A stretch of 64,000 bases of DNA from Pedobacter metabolipauper (GCF_004362715.1 NZ_SNYC01000006.1:1-64000), one strand, 5' to 3'. Counted from the stretch's first letter, positions 35,872-44,920 are shown. Program-made: numbers and translations. Notes: generated by a model from the letters alone, not told the origin.

Positions 35872-37808
35872 ATGAGAAGATTTTAATTGTAGAAGATGAA
35901 TTTATTGAGGCCCATGACCTTCAGCTTGTATTGGAAAAAGCAGGTTACCGAATCACCGGAATAGCCAGATCGGTAGACATCGCCTTGAAAATGATCCGGG
36001 AGGAAAAGCCTGATTTTGTCATGCTTGACATTTTCCTCAAGGGTGACCAAACCGGGATTGACCTGGCCAGATACTTATCAAAGGTAAATATCCCGTTTGT
36101 ATATCTTTCTGCAAATTCAAGTGCCGATGTGTTGTCTGCAGCCAAAGCCACACATCCTTATGGTTTTTTGGTAAAGCCTTTTCGTGAAAAAGATGTGCTG
36201 GTTACTTTGGAAGTTGCCCGTTATCATCATGAGTACACTACAGAATCTGATCTGAGTAAAAGCATTCATTTCCAGAATCAGCTGGATACCATGCTTGAGG
36301 CCTGCAGTTCTTTTGATGAAAGGCTCATCCAAACCGGAAAAGCACTTCAAAACTATATCCCTTTTGAATATTTATCTGTTGGCGTATTGCAAGGCGAGAA
36401 TTACCGGTTCGATGACCGGGGGATCTTACGCATCGGGTTTGATGAATACCAGTATATCGGACCTATGGAAATGCAGCACATTACGAAGAAAAATGTAGCA
36501 CAGCTTTCTGCATTGTCGGCACAAACAGAATATAAAGATTCAACGGCTTATTTTCAGGAGCCTGCCTTTGTAAAATTGTGCCGGTTCCCTAATCTGCACA
36601 GTTTAATTGCAGAGCAGTTCCAGGTACATTCCTTACTTTATTTACCGCTGGCATTTGGCGATGGCAGCACATTCTATTTTAATTTTTACAGCAGTAAGGG
36701 AGACGGTTATGGCTCGCAGCATATCCGGATCAGCAACCAGATCAAAGCATCACTTACCATCGCGGTAGAAAGAATACTTTTGCTTGAATCTGCCAACAGC
36801 AGTAAAAACACACCAAATCAGTTGTCTCAGTTAGACACAGAAATCATTCAGCCTGCCCCTTTTGAGGGGATGGTGGGCAGCAGCCACCAGTTGCTTAAAG
36901 TATTTGACCAGATCAGCCAGGTGGCATCAACCAATACCTCGGTCCTGCTGATGGGCGAAAGCGGCACCGGCAAGGAGCGGGTAGCTTCCTGTATCCACTA
37001 CCTGTCTGAACGAAGAAACAAACCTTTCATTAAGGTGAATTGCGCCCGGCTGCCTGGTGACCTGATGGAATCAGAACTGTTTGGCCATGAGAAAGGTGCC
37101 TTTACCGGTGCGGTTACCAAGAGAACAGGCAAGTTTGAGCTTGCCAATAATGGCACTATTTTGCTGGATGAAGTTGGAGAGATGAACATCGACATCCAGG
37201 TTAAGCTGCTGCGGGTTTTGCAGGAGCAGGAAATTGAACCCATAGGCGGAAGTGTTCCGGTAAAGATCGATGTCCGCATTATTGCAGCAACCAATAAGAG
37301 CCTGGAAAAGGAAATCAGTGAAGGAAAGTTCCGTCTGGATCTTTATTACCGCTTGTTTGTATTCCCAATTCATCTTCCGGCACTCCGTGACCGCAAGGAA
37401 GATATTCCAGCTTTGGTTGCCTATTTTACAGAGATATACAATAAAAAACTCGGCAAAAGTATCCGGCCGTTTTCGGATAAGATCTTACAAAAGCTAAAGC
37501 TGTATTCCTGGCCTGGAAATATCCGTGAACTGGAACACCTGATTGAAAGAACCTTCCTGATGACTAAAGGTGATGATGTGGAAGAAATTGCACTGCCATT
37601 GGCCACTGACGGCTATTCTGCGAAACAACAGCAAGACAAGATCAAAACCATCCTGGAAAACGAAAGAGATCATATCTTAACTGTACTCCGGAAGTGTAAT
37701 GGAAAAGTTTGGGGTGAAGGCGGTGCTGCAGAGCTGTTAAATATTCCACCGTCTACGTTAAACTCTAAGATCAGAAAGCTTGGAATAAACAAATTTAATT
37801 TTTCCTGA
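35868..37808 (+). CDS. Sigma-54-activator response regulator
   Basis: The 646-residue NtrC-like regulator has an N-terminal receiver with acidic residues after KILIVED and phospho-acceptor Asp54 (VMLDIFLKG), and Lys in FLVKPF. The middle region (about 140-315) is probably a GAF-type sensor. The AAA+ domain has Walker A GESGTGKE (363-370), the sigma-54-contact loop GAFTGA (410-415), Walker B (TILLDEVGEM) and an R-finger region. The C-terminus is a short helix-turn-helix (AAELLNIPPSTLNSKIRKLGI). It is coupled to the kinase by a 4-base overlap. Between receiver and AAA+ the extra GAF-like domain suggests a second input. Target promoters should be sigma-54 (RpoN) dependent. None was recognised in the window. 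Confidence 0.93.
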   Translation: MNEKILIVEDEFIEAHDLQLVLEKAGYRITGIARSVDIALKMIREEKPDFVMLDIFLKGDQTGIDLARYLSKVNIPFVYLSANSSADVLSAAKATHPYGFLVKPFREKDVLVTLEVARYHHEYTTESDLSKSIHFQNQLDTMLEACSSFDERLIQTGKALQNYIPFEYLSVGVLQGENYRFDDRGILRIGFDEYQYIGPMEMQHITKKNVAQLSALSAQTEYKDSTAYFQEPAFVKLCRFPNLHSLIAEQFQVHSLLYLPLAFGDGSTFYFNFYSSKGDGYGSQHIRISNQIKASLTIAVERILLLESANSSKNTPNQLSQLDTEIIQPAPFEGMVGSSHQLLKVFDQISQVASTNTSVLLMGESGTGKERVASCIHYLSERRNKPFIKVNCARLPGDLMESELFGHEKGAFTGAVTKRTGKFELANNGTILLDEVGEMNIDIQVKLLRVLQEQEIEPIGGSVPVKIDVRIIAATNKSLEKEISEGKFRLDLYYRLFVFPIHLPALRDRKEDIPALVAYFTEIYNKKLGKSIRPFSDKILQKLKLYSWPGNIRELEHLIERTFLMTKGDDVEEIALPLATDGYSAKQQQDKIKTILENERDHILTVLRKCNGKVWGEGGAAELLNIPPSTLNSKIRKLGINKFNFS

Positions 37809-37825
37809 TCCAGACTTCCGTTTCT

Positions 37826-37833
37826 TATCTTTG
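37826..37833 (+). promoter_or_regulatory. Putative -7 element of ettA
   Basis: TATCTTTG fully matches TAnnTTTG and lies 18 bases after the response regulator stop, giving an ettA leader of about 125 bases. No clear -33 TTTG was found at the usual distance. Confidence 0.35.
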
Positions 37834-37963
37834 CTTTGATATAGGGTCCTGAAAATGTAAAACCTGGTATAATTAGGTATGGGTTGAGTTTCTTCAATTC
37901 ATCAAATTTGTCCCTGTTTTTGTCCCAACTTAAATAAGAAACACTTTAATACACGAAATAAGC

Positions 37964-39643
37964 ATGTCAGACGAAAAGATTATTTTTTCAATGGCGGGTG
38001 TGAACAAGATTTACCCTCCACAAAAACAAGTTTTAAAAAACATATACCTTTCCTTCTTTTACGGCGCCAAGATTGGTGTGATCGGATTGAACGGATCTGG
38101 TAAATCATCTCTTTTAAAGATCATTGCCGGCCTTGATAAGTCCTATCAGGGAGAGGTTGTATTTTCTCCGGGATACAGTGTAGGATACCTTGCCCAGGAG
38201 CCCATACTGGATGAGAATAAAACCGTACGTGAGATTGTTGAAGAAGGAGTAGCGGAAGTAACTGCGATCCTAAAAGAATATGAATCTATTAACGAGCAGT
38301 TTGGCCTGCCTGAAGTTTATGAAGACGCTGATGCGATGGATAAGCTGATGACCAAACAAGGTGAACTGCAGGATAAGATAGATGCTTTAAATGCCTGGGA
38401 ACTGGACAATAAGCTGGAGCGTGCCATGGATGCCTTGCGCTGCCCTGATCCGGATACCAAGATCGGTGTTTTATCGGGTGGTGAACGGAGACGTGTAGCC
38501 ATGTGCCGCCTGTTATTGCAGGAACCTGATGTACTGTTGTTGGATGAGCCAACGAATCACCTGGATGCGGAAAGTATTGACTGGTTAGAACAATTTTTAA
38601 AGAATTATAAAGGTACTGTTATTGCGGTAACCCACGACAGGTACTTTCTGGACAATGTTGCCGGATGGATCCTGGAACTTGACCGTGGTGAAGGTATTCC
38701 ATGGAAAGGAAATTACTCTTCCTGGTTAGATCAAAAGGCCAAACGCCTTGCACAGGAAGAAAAGACAGAAAGCAAACGTCAGAAAACACTGGAACGTGAG
38801 CTGGAATGGGTTCGGATGGCTCCTAAAGCCAGACATGCAAAGTCTAAAGCCCGTTTATCTAATTACGACAAACTGGCTTCTGAAGACAGCAGAGAACGCG
38901 AAGATAAGCTGGAGCTTTTCATCCCTGCAGGACCAAGATTGGGAAATGTAGTGATCGAAGCCAACAATGTAACCAAAGCTTATGGCGACAAATTACTATT
39001 TGAAAACTTAAGCTTCTCTTTACCTCCTGCCGGTATTGTGGGAATCATTGGTCCGAATGGGGCTGGTAAAACCACCTTATTCCGCTTAATTACGCAGCAG
39101 GAAAGCCCGGATACCGGTACCTTCCGCGTTGGGGAAACTGTTGAACTGGGTTATGTAGATCAGATGCACAATGACCTTGACCCTGACAAGACCGTTTATG
39201 AAAATATTACTGACGGACTGGATAACATTCAGCTTGGAAATAAAGCGGTAAGCGGAAGAGCCTATGTCTCTAAATTCAACTTTAATGGCGGCGACCAGCA
39301 AAAGAAAGTAGGCATCCTTTCTGGCGGAGAGCGCAACCGGGTACACCTTGCTATTACGTTGAAGAAAGGTGCAAACGTATTGCTGCTGGATGAGCCAACG
39401 AATGATATTGACGTAAACACCTTACGCGCCCTCGAAGAAGCTTTAGAAAACTTCGGCGGCTGCGCGGTTGTAATTAGTCACGATCGATGGTTTTTGGACA
39501 GGATCTGTACCCACATCCTTGCTTTTGAAGGAAATTCACAGGTTTACTTCTTTGAAGGTAATTACAGCGATTACGAAGAGAACCGTAAGAAGCGACTTGG
39601 AGACGTTACGCCTCACCGGATCAAGTATAAGAAACTGGTATAA
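37964..39643 (+). CDS. ettA: Energy-dependent translational throttle protein EttA
   Basis: EttA is an ABC-F ATPase that binds the ribosomal E site and couples translation to the ATP/ADP ratio. The 559-residue protein has two ABC domains: Walker A GLNGSGKSS and GPNGAGKTT, signatures LSGGERRRVA and LSGGERNRVH, and Walker B LLLDEPTNHLD and LLLDEPTNDID. The P-site-tRNA-interacting linker (about residues 250-315) is Lys/Arg-rich. There is no transmembrane domain. Length and the EttA-style start (FSMAGVNKIYPPQKQVLKNI) fit EttA rather than other ABC-F subgroups. The gene stands alone and ends at the large palindromic terminator. Confidence 0.95.
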   Translation: MSDEKIIFSMAGVNKIYPPQKQVLKNIYLSFFYGAKIGVIGLNGSGKSSLLKIIAGLDKSYQGEVVFSPGYSVGYLAQEPILDENKTVREIVEEGVAEVTAILKEYESINEQFGLPEVYEDADAMDKLMTKQGELQDKIDALNAWELDNKLERAMDALRCPDPDTKIGVLSGGERRRVAMCRLLLQEPDVLLLDEPTNHLDAESIDWLEQFLKNYKGTVIAVTHDRYFLDNVAGWILELDRGEGIPWKGNYSSWLDQKAKRLAQEEKTESKRQKTLERELEWVRMAPKARHAKSKARLSNYDKLASEDSREREDKLELFIPAGPRLGNVVIEANNVTKAYGDKLLFENLSFSLPPAGIVGIIGPNGAGKTTLFRLITQQESPDTGTFRVGETVELGYVDQMHNDLDPDKTVYENITDGLDNIQLGNKAVSGRAYVSKFNFNGGDQQKKVGILSGGERNRVHLAITLKKGANVLLLDEPTNDIDVNTLRALEEALENFGGCAVVISHDRWFLDRICTHILAFEGNSQVYFFEGNYSDYEENRKKRLGDVTPHRIKYKKLV

Positions 39644-39646
39644 ACC

Positions 39647-39694
39647 ATAAATAACAAAATAGCCCAATCATGATTGGGCTATTTTGTTATTTAT
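39647..39694. terminator. 48-bp perfect palindrome, bidirectional terminator
   Basis: Positions 39647-39694 form a perfect inverted repeat with no loop (24-bp arms, centre between 39670 and 39671). The core agcccaatca/tgattgggct is flanked by A-rich and T-rich arms, so each strand ends in a T-tract after a GC-containing stem. It begins 4 bases after the ettA stop. It overlaps the last 8 bases, stop codon included, of the convergent isomerase gene. Confidence 0.88.
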
Positions 39695-40607
39695 ACTGTT
39701 GCTGTATTTTTAACAGCAATTCTTTAGTTTTCCGGATGCCTTCATCTTCAGAGAACTTAGATCCTTCATATTCTATGCCGACTATACCTGACCATTTATC
39801 TTCTTTAATGATCTTAAACATCCGGTCATAGTCAATTGTCGTTTCATTTCCCTGATCGTTGAAATCATAAGATTTTGCACTGATCCCCTTTGCAAAGGGC
39901 AAAAGGTCTTTTACGCCCTGATATTTATCATATTCCCGCGTAGCACTTACTTTGAAGTTGCCGAAATCAGGCAGGGTACCACAATATGGGTTATTAACCT
40001 GTTTGATCACTGATGACAACCAATTTCCGTCAGATGAATAACCTCCGTGATTTTCTACAATAACATTGATCTTATTTTTTCTGCCATATTCAGAAAGCTT
40101 ACCCAGTCCATCAACCGCAGCCGCTTTAACTTCTTCTTCTGTTCCTCTTCCTCCGGCATTTACACGGATGGTCTTACAGCCAAGGATTTTAGCTGCGTCA
40201 ATCCATTTATAATGATTTTCTACCGCCTTTAACCTCGCAGTTTCATTCAAATCTCCTAGCTGACCCTCTCCATCAATCATAATGAGGTTATTTTTAACGC
40301 CCTCACTCTTTGTCCGGTCAAGTAGTTCTTTAAGATAGGCGGAATCTGTTTCCTTTTTTTGAAAGAAAGGGCTTACATATTCTACAATATCTATCCCAAA
40401 GTCTTTTTTCGCTTTCACTGGAAAATCCAGGTTGGTTAACTTTCCGGCCTGGAGGGTTTTGTGAAGAGACCATTGTGCCAGTGAGATGCTAAAGAATTCC
40501 TTCTTTGCCGATGCATAAAGATCAAATGGGACCAGGGAAGAAATACCTGCTGCTGCAGTCAGCATTCCTAAATCCTTAATAAAGGCCCTGCGGTTTTTAG
40601 CTTCCAT
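39687..40607 (-). CDS. Sugar phosphate isomerase/epimerase (TIM barrel), Tat-exported
   Basis: The 306-residue protein of the xylose-isomerase-like TIM-barrel (AP endonuclease 2) superfamily has a twin-arginine signal (NRRAFIKDLG, residues 5-14, then AAAGISSLVPF), so it is probably exported folded. Barrel motifs include VNAGGRGTEEEV, IVENHGG (metal-ligand Glu/His region), LPDFGNF and VGIEYEGS. Related exported proteins in Bacteroidota act on sugars or inositol derivatives, but the substrate cannot be told from sequence. It is the last gene of a three-gene operon ROK kinase-esterase-isomerase, 5 bases after the esterase. Its 3' end lies within the ettA terminator palindrome. Confidence 0.82.
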   Translation of the reverse strand: MEAKNRRAFIKDLGMLTAAAGISSLVPFDLYASAKKEFFSISLAQWSLHKTLQAGKLTNLDFPVKAKKDFGIDIVEYVSPFFQKKETDSAYLKELLDRTKSEGVKNNLIMIDGEGQLGDLNETARLKAVENHYKWIDAAKILGCKTIRVNAGGRGTEEEVKAAAVDGLGKLSEYGRKNKINVIVENHGGYSSDGNWLSSVIKQVNNPYCGTLPDFGNFKVSATREYDKYQGVKDLLPFAKGISAKSYDFNDQGNETTIDYDRMFKIIKEDKWSGIVGIEYEGSKFSEDEGIRKTKELLLKIQQQYK

Positions 40608-40612
40608 AACGC

Positions 40613-41431
40613 TTATTTTTTAGTGAAAAAATTATTCATGAACATCAGTTGAAAACCAATTGCATTTTTCCAGTAATCCCAGTTGTGCGCTCCCGGACGG
40701 ATCGTAAAATCATGGGGGATATTGCTGTACTGCAATTGTTCATGCAATTTAATATTTACATTGTAAAAAAAGTCATCTTTTCCACAATCAATGATCAATG
40801 CCAGTTTATTGGGAATCAATAAATGAGTTAGATCAACAACGGATGCGGCTTTCCACCTTTCGGGATACTTATCCAGCGGCCCCAGTCGTTTCGCGATGTC
40901 CCAGTTCAAAGGGAAAGGTTTGATATCTACGCCGCCGCTCATGCTACCCGCAGCACCAAAAACATCCTGATGCCTGAACGCAAGGTACAATGCACCGTGG
41001 CCGCCCATGCTCAAACCTGTTATTGCACGGCCTTTCCGATCTTTGATCGTTTTATACTTCTGATCTATAAAAGCAACCAGCTCTGTGGCCACGTAAGTTT
41101 CGTATTTCCATGCGGGATCTTCCGGACTGTCAAAATACCAGCTGGTTACATTACCATCCGGACAAACAATGATCATCTGGAAATCGTCTGCATATTTTTT
41201 TATTGCCGGAACCTTATTTACCCATCCAGAATAGATATCTCCGGCACCATGCAGCAAATAGACTGTTGGATATAGTTTATCTTCGCGATAACCGTCGGGC
41301 AGAATAACTACTGCCTTGATATTTTTCTTCATGGAAGCACTTGTGGTCAGTACCGTATCCACGCGTGCAGCCAAACCCTGCTGAATGCTCAGCAGCAGGA
41401 ATACGCTTAAAACAAAAAGCAGTCTTTTCAT
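40613..41431 (-). CDS. Secreted esterase D/antigen 85-like alpha/beta hydrolase
   Basis: The 272-residue secreted hydrolase has a signal peptide (residues 1-22) and an alpha/beta fold with the oxyanion region YLLHGAGD (58-65). The nucleophile elbow GLSMGGHG (Ser141) and a late RPGAHNWDYW segment supply the catalytic His. This pattern is typical of the esterase D / CE1 / tributyrin-esterase group, which cleaves acyl or feruloyl esters from sugars. Placement between a ROK kinase and a sugar isomerase suggests a sugar-ester substrate (inference). Neighbours are 5 and 6 bases away, so one operon is clear. Confidence 0.85.
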   Translation of the reverse strand: MKRLLFVLSVFLLLSIQQGLAARVDTVLTTSASMKKNIKAVVILPDGYREDKLYPTVYLLHGAGDIYSGWVNKVPAIKKYADDFQMIIVCPDGNVTSWYFDSPEDPAWKYETYVATELVAFIDQKYKTIKDRKGRAITGLSMGGHGALYLAFRHQDVFGAAGSMSGGVDIKPFPLNWDIAKRLGPLDKYPERWKAASVVDLTHLLIPNKLALIIDCGKDDFFYNVNIKLHEQLQYSNIPHDFTIRPGAHNWDYWKNAIGFQLMFMNNFFTKK

Positions 41432-41437
41432 ACGGTA

Positions 41438-42304
41438 TTAGATCCAGGAACAGGCAGCACCTACCAATGCGGCATCTTCCCACATTTCGGTTTGCCGGAT
41501 CACGACTTTCTTATTTACGATCTTACTTTGAAGCGCTGGCATAAAATGATTCCATGTTTTAGCAATATTACCACCAACCACCAGAACTTCCGGATTTTCG
41601 TCAGCAATGAAATCATTTAAGAAGTTGGCCAGGTTTGTTGCAAATTCCTCAAACAACTGGTCTTTTATCCCCTGATCAGTAGTTGAGAGCAGGTCCTCTA
41701 CATTCTTTACACTTTGACCTGTCAGTTCCTTATATCTTTTTAAGAACCATCGGGTAGAAATATATTCTTCGGCAATGCTGTCTAAAAAGGGAACAAATGC
41801 ACGATTTACATCTACAGGTTCACCTTTACAGTTACTGGATGATCCAAGTCCGGTACCTAAGGTTACCCCAATTGCTTTTTCAAAATCTGAAGCCGCACCA
41901 GAGGCCAGTTCTCCGCGAAGAAAAGCTTCTGCATCATTAATAAAAACAATATGTTCGCCTGGAATGCCTAAACGATCTGATAAGATCTCCCGTACATTCA
42001 TGCCATACAGGGAGTCGTATTTTTCCTGGCCTTTCATCAAAGAAATACCGTTTTCATAATCAAACGGTCCCGGCATTGCAATACCCAGCTTTATATCTCC
42101 CTCAGCAGACTCCACGATCATCGGCGACAAAGCCTCAACCCAGGAGTTAATGATTACTTCAGCAGTATCCATAGACGCTACACGGATCCGTGTCATGGTA
42201 CTTTCTATAACTTTATATGATTTACAGTCTACGTGTGACGCAGTAATGTGAGAACCACCAATATCAACCCCAATAAAAGGGAGGTTAGCCGTTTTTGTAT
42301 TCAT
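41438..42304 (-). CDS. ROK family sugar kinase-like protein without the zinc motif
   Basis: The 288-residue protein has the ROK/ASKHA nucleotide-binding elements: GVDIGGSH (phosphate 1, near residue 13), FINDAEAFLRGE (catalytic Asp and sugar-contact region) and GVTLGTGLGSS (phosphate 2), then VVGGNIA (adenosine). It lacks the CxCGxxGCxE zinc-binding motif of classical ROK proteins and has no N-terminal helix-turn-helix. It is thus more likely a kinase than a NagC-type repressor. The sugar is unknown; glucose or N-acetyl sugars are usual. It heads the ROK-esterase-isomerase operon. Confidence 0.83.
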   Translation of the reverse strand: MNTKTANLPFIGVDIGGSHITASHVDCKSYKVIESTMTRIRVASMDTAEVIINSWVEALSPMIVESAEGDIKLGIAMPGPFDYENGISLMKGQEKYDSLYGMNVREILSDRLGIPGEHIVFINDAEAFLRGELASGAASDFEKAIGVTLGTGLGSSSNCKGEPVDVNRAFVPFLDSIAEEYISTRWFLKRYKELTGQSVKNVEDLLSTTDQGIKDQLFEEFATNLANFLNDFIADENPEVLVVGGNIAKTWNHFMPALQSKIVNKKVVIRQTEMWEDAALVGAACSWI

Positions 42305-42441
42305 TTCTCAGTTTAATTGTGGTTTAGTTTAAGAATCATCATCAATTCTAAGCCTAATTAAGGTTATTTAAACCGTTTTAGCAAAATTTTGACTAATAAA
42401 TTTAGAACGTACTAATCTTATTACTTTCAAATGTCGTACAT

Positions 42442-42672
42442 CTACTTTGCAGCATCCCTTGGGCCACGCTTATAAATTACCAGTCCATTTAAAAAATTAC
42501 GAAGGATCTGATCTCCGCAGGGCTTAAAATTAGGATGATCATCACTTCGGAAAAAAGAACCCAGCTCACTTTTCGTAATTTTAAAATTTACCAGTTCCAT
42601 GATCCTGATGATGTCGTCATTGGTCAGTTCAAGTGCTACACGCAGTTTTTTAAAAATATCGTTATTGCTCAT
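42442..42672 (-). CDS. DUF1456 family protein (single-repeat YehS-like)
   Basis: The 76-residue protein has the DUF1456 pattern: N.DI.KKLRVAL.LTNDDI, then SELGSFFRSDDHPNFKPCGDQILRNFLNGLV. Escherichia coli YehS carries two such repeats, so this is the one-repeat form. The function is unknown. It starts one base after the helicase stop and is surely co-transcribed with it. This pairing with a DbpA-like RNA helicase could hint at an RNA-related role (inference only). Confidence 0.82.
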   Translation of the reverse strand: MSNNDIFKKLRVALELTNDDIIRIMELVNFKITKSELGSFFRSDDHPNFKPCGDQILRNFLNGLVIYKRGPRDAAK

Positions 42673-42673
42673 A

Positions 42674-43981
42674 CTAAAATGCTATTTCTATTTTTACCTT
42701 TTTATTTTTGATCTTTTCATTTGCCAGCGCACTGAGTACCCTGTTCACCATTTTACGCTTTATAGCTACATAAGATGCCTGATCCTTTACTTCGATCAAT
42801 CCCACGTCTTCTTTCTGCAACCCGCCTTTTTTAAGTAAAAGCCCAACTATATCAATCTTATTCACTTTATCCTTCTTGCCGGCAGCGATGTACAGCGTTT
42901 GCCAGTCACTATCCTTTGGCAATGCAAAACTGCCTTTTAAGTTTTCTGTTTCAATATCGCTTTTTAGGAAAGGATATTTTTCATCGTCTGCAATGACCAG
43001 ATAGGCGGTTCCCTTTGCATTCATCCTTGCGGTACGTCCGTTACGGTGTAAAAATGCATCTTCAGTATATGGCAACTGGTAATGGATGATGTATTCAACC
43101 TCGGGTATATCCAATCCCCTTGAGGCAAGATCTGTAGTAATCAGGATCTTGATGCTGCCGTTTCTGAATTTAAGCAAGGCACGTTCCCGCTCATCCTGTT
43201 CCATACCTCCATGAAAAATATCATGGGCAAGATCTTTATCAATCAGTAAATCGCTGATCCGGTCAACCGTTTCCCGGTGATTACAAAAGATCAATGTGGT
43301 CTTATTTCCAATTTTGCAGATCAGCTGGAACAACGTATCCAGCTTATCTTCTGCTGTGGTCAGTACTTTCTTAAGCTTAAGATCCGGTGCAACTTTAATA
43401 TCCTTTAAAAAGTCTATTTCTACGGCCTTACTGACCCCTGTAAATTCAGGGATCTCGTCCATTGCTGTTGCAGATGTTAATATGCGTTGCTTTAAGGAAA
43501 GCAGTTTCCTGATGATGTAAGACATATCTTCCTGGAAACCAAATTCCAGTGCCTTATCAAACTCATCAAGCACGAGGGTTGAAATACCGGATTCATCAAA
43601 ATTCTCATGGCGCAAATGGTAAGCTATTCTACCTGGAGTACCGATCAGAACCGCTGGTGGCTGCTCAAAATTATTGCGCTCTGTCTTTATGGGATGTCCC
43701 CCATAGCAACAGTTCACTTTGAAGCCTGTTCCCATCTGTTTAAAGACCTGTTCGATCTGTAAGGCTAGTTCTCTTGATGGAACAAGAACTAAAGCCTGTA
43801 CGCCTTTTAAATCGGTTTTTAAATTATTTAAAACGGGCAATAAAAATCCAACTGTTTTACCGGAACCTGTTGGGGCCAGTAAAACCACGTCGCTGCCTTT
43901 ACCTGTAGCGGCTACAGATGCAAGCTGCATTTCATTTAAAGCTGTGATTTTTAATTTCCCTAGTATCTTTTCTACCATCAT
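42674..43981 (-). CDS. DbpA-like DEAD-box helicase with DEFD motif
   Basis: The 435-residue RNA helicase has a Q-motif-like LNEMQLASV, Walker A APTGSGKT (36-43), motif II DEFD (139-142) in place of DEAD, motif III SAT, and the C-terminal RecA domain with HRNGRTAR. It ends in a DbpA-type RNA-binding domain (VNKIDIVGLLLKKGGLQKEDVGLIEV and on to the C-terminus), which in DbpA binds 23S rRNA. A role in ribosome assembly is therefore probable. The second Met (43978) could also serve as the start. No symbol is given because DbpA identity versus a paralogue cannot be decided. It is paired with the DUF1456 gene. Confidence 0.88.
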   Translation of the reverse strand: MMVEKILGKLKITALNEMQLASVAATGKGSDVVLLAPTGSGKTVGFLLPVLNNLKTDLKGVQALVLVPSRELALQIEQVFKQMGTGFKVNCCYGGHPIKTERNNFEQPPAVLIGTPGRIAYHLRHENFDESGISTLVLDEFDKALEFGFQEDMSYIIRKLLSLKQRILTSATAMDEIPEFTGVSKAVEIDFLKDIKVAPDLKLKKVLTTAEDKLDTLFQLICKIGNKTTLIFCNHRETVDRISDLLIDKDLAHDIFHGGMEQDERERALLKFRNGSIKILITTDLASRGLDIPEVEYIIHYQLPYTEDAFLHRNGRTARMNAKGTAYLVIADDEKYPFLKSDIETENLKGSFALPKDSDWQTLYIAAGKKDKVNKIDIVGLLLKKGGLQKEDVGLIEVKDQASYVAIKRKMVNRVLSALANEKIKNKKVKIEIAF

Positions 43982-44002
43982 GGCATCAAAGATAGGTATA
44001 TA

Positions 44003-44218
44003 TTAAAACTTCAGGTATTTCTTGCGTAAGTGTTTCATGGAAGTGTTTAGTTTTTCTTCTAAACGCATTAACATGACCCCTCTTTTAGAAATCCAGGAAG
44101 TCATTTTTTTATTTATTTTCTTGCTGGGCGTATAGATCCGTTCATTTAAAACCTCTTCGTACTTATTGGCCCTGCTTTGTTGTAATAAATAGAATTCATT
44201 GATCAGTTCACTTTCCAT
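44003..44218 (-). CDS. Small basic hypothetical protein
   Basis: This 71-residue open frame (stop 44003, ATG 44216-44218) has a mixed-charge, Lys/Arg-rich product. It is predicted to be helical and has no membrane segment (ELINEFYLLQQSRANKYEEVL, then KKMTSWISKRGVML). It lies 21 bases upstream of the helicase gene in the same direction, which suggests co-transcription and supports its reality. I do not recognise a family. The strong positive charge would allow nucleic-acid contact, but that is a guess. Confidence 0.55.
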   Translation of the reverse strand: MESELINEFYLLQQSRANKYEEVLNERIYTPSKKINKKMTSWISKRGVMLMRLEEKLNTSMKHLRKKYLKF

Positions 44219-44446
44219 AATTTGTTTGATTTAGATGAAGTAAAATGCCATTAGACAAGTATAACGCCTGTTCTTAAGCATTAGTATAACAATTTATGGC
44301 TAACTTAGTTTATTAAAATTCTTAATCTGTTGACAACCAGATAAATGTTAGCAATTAAACAACATGAAATTAACTTCTTTCTAATTATATAAACTTATTT
44401 TTATAAAAACATGAACTGACAGTAACCCACCTAAAACCAACAACTT

Positions 44447-44920
44447 ATGACCTGGAAGAAATTTAGCGGCGAAGTGATCTCCTCGCCCATCCTGGAAGAA
44501 ATAGAACAAGCCATCATCAGGGAGACCGAGAAGGGCTACAAACTGAAGGTTTGTATCGGCACGGACTCACAGGTAAAAGGCGCTTTAACAGACTTTGCCA
44601 CCGTAATTGTGTTGTTAAGGGCGCATCACGGAGGTTTTATGTACATCCATCAGGATAAGACCCCTCAAAAAATGAGCATTAAAGAGCGGATGCTGGTTGA
44701 AGTGCAGAAATCCATTGAAACGGCTTATTCGATTTGCGACCTTTTGGATCTTTATGATGTAGACCTTGAAGTACATGCTGACATCAATACCAATCCAATG
44801 TTTAAATCAAATAAAGCACTTAATGAAGCGATGGGCTATATCTTAAGCATGGGCTTTATTTTCAAAGCCAAACCGGAGGCTTTTGCAAGCTCTACGTGTG
44901 CGGACAAGATGGTACACTAA
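44447..44920 (+). CDS. YkuK/DUF458 family RNase H-like protein
   Basis: The 157-residue protein has the pattern of the YkuK (DUF458) family, a predicted RNase H-fold nuclease. It has the first acidic residue in CIGTDSQVKG (strand 1), a conserved Glu/Lys helix (MSIKERMLVEVQKSIE) and an acidic end of strand 4 in DVDLEVHADIN. The C-terminal TCADKMVH supplies a late Asp. It is a stand-alone gene, with a leader rich in A and C (accaacaactt) in place of a Shine-Dalgarno sequence. It ends next to the DUF4468 stop on the other strand, with no space between. Confidence 0.83.
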   Translation: MTWKKFSGEVISSPILEEIEQAIIRETEKGYKLKVCIGTDSQVKGALTDFATVIVLLRAHHGGFMYIHQDKTPQKMSIKERMLVEVQKSIETAYSICDLLDLYDVDLEVHADINTNPMFKSNKALNEAMGYILSMGFIFKAKPEAFASSTCADKMVH

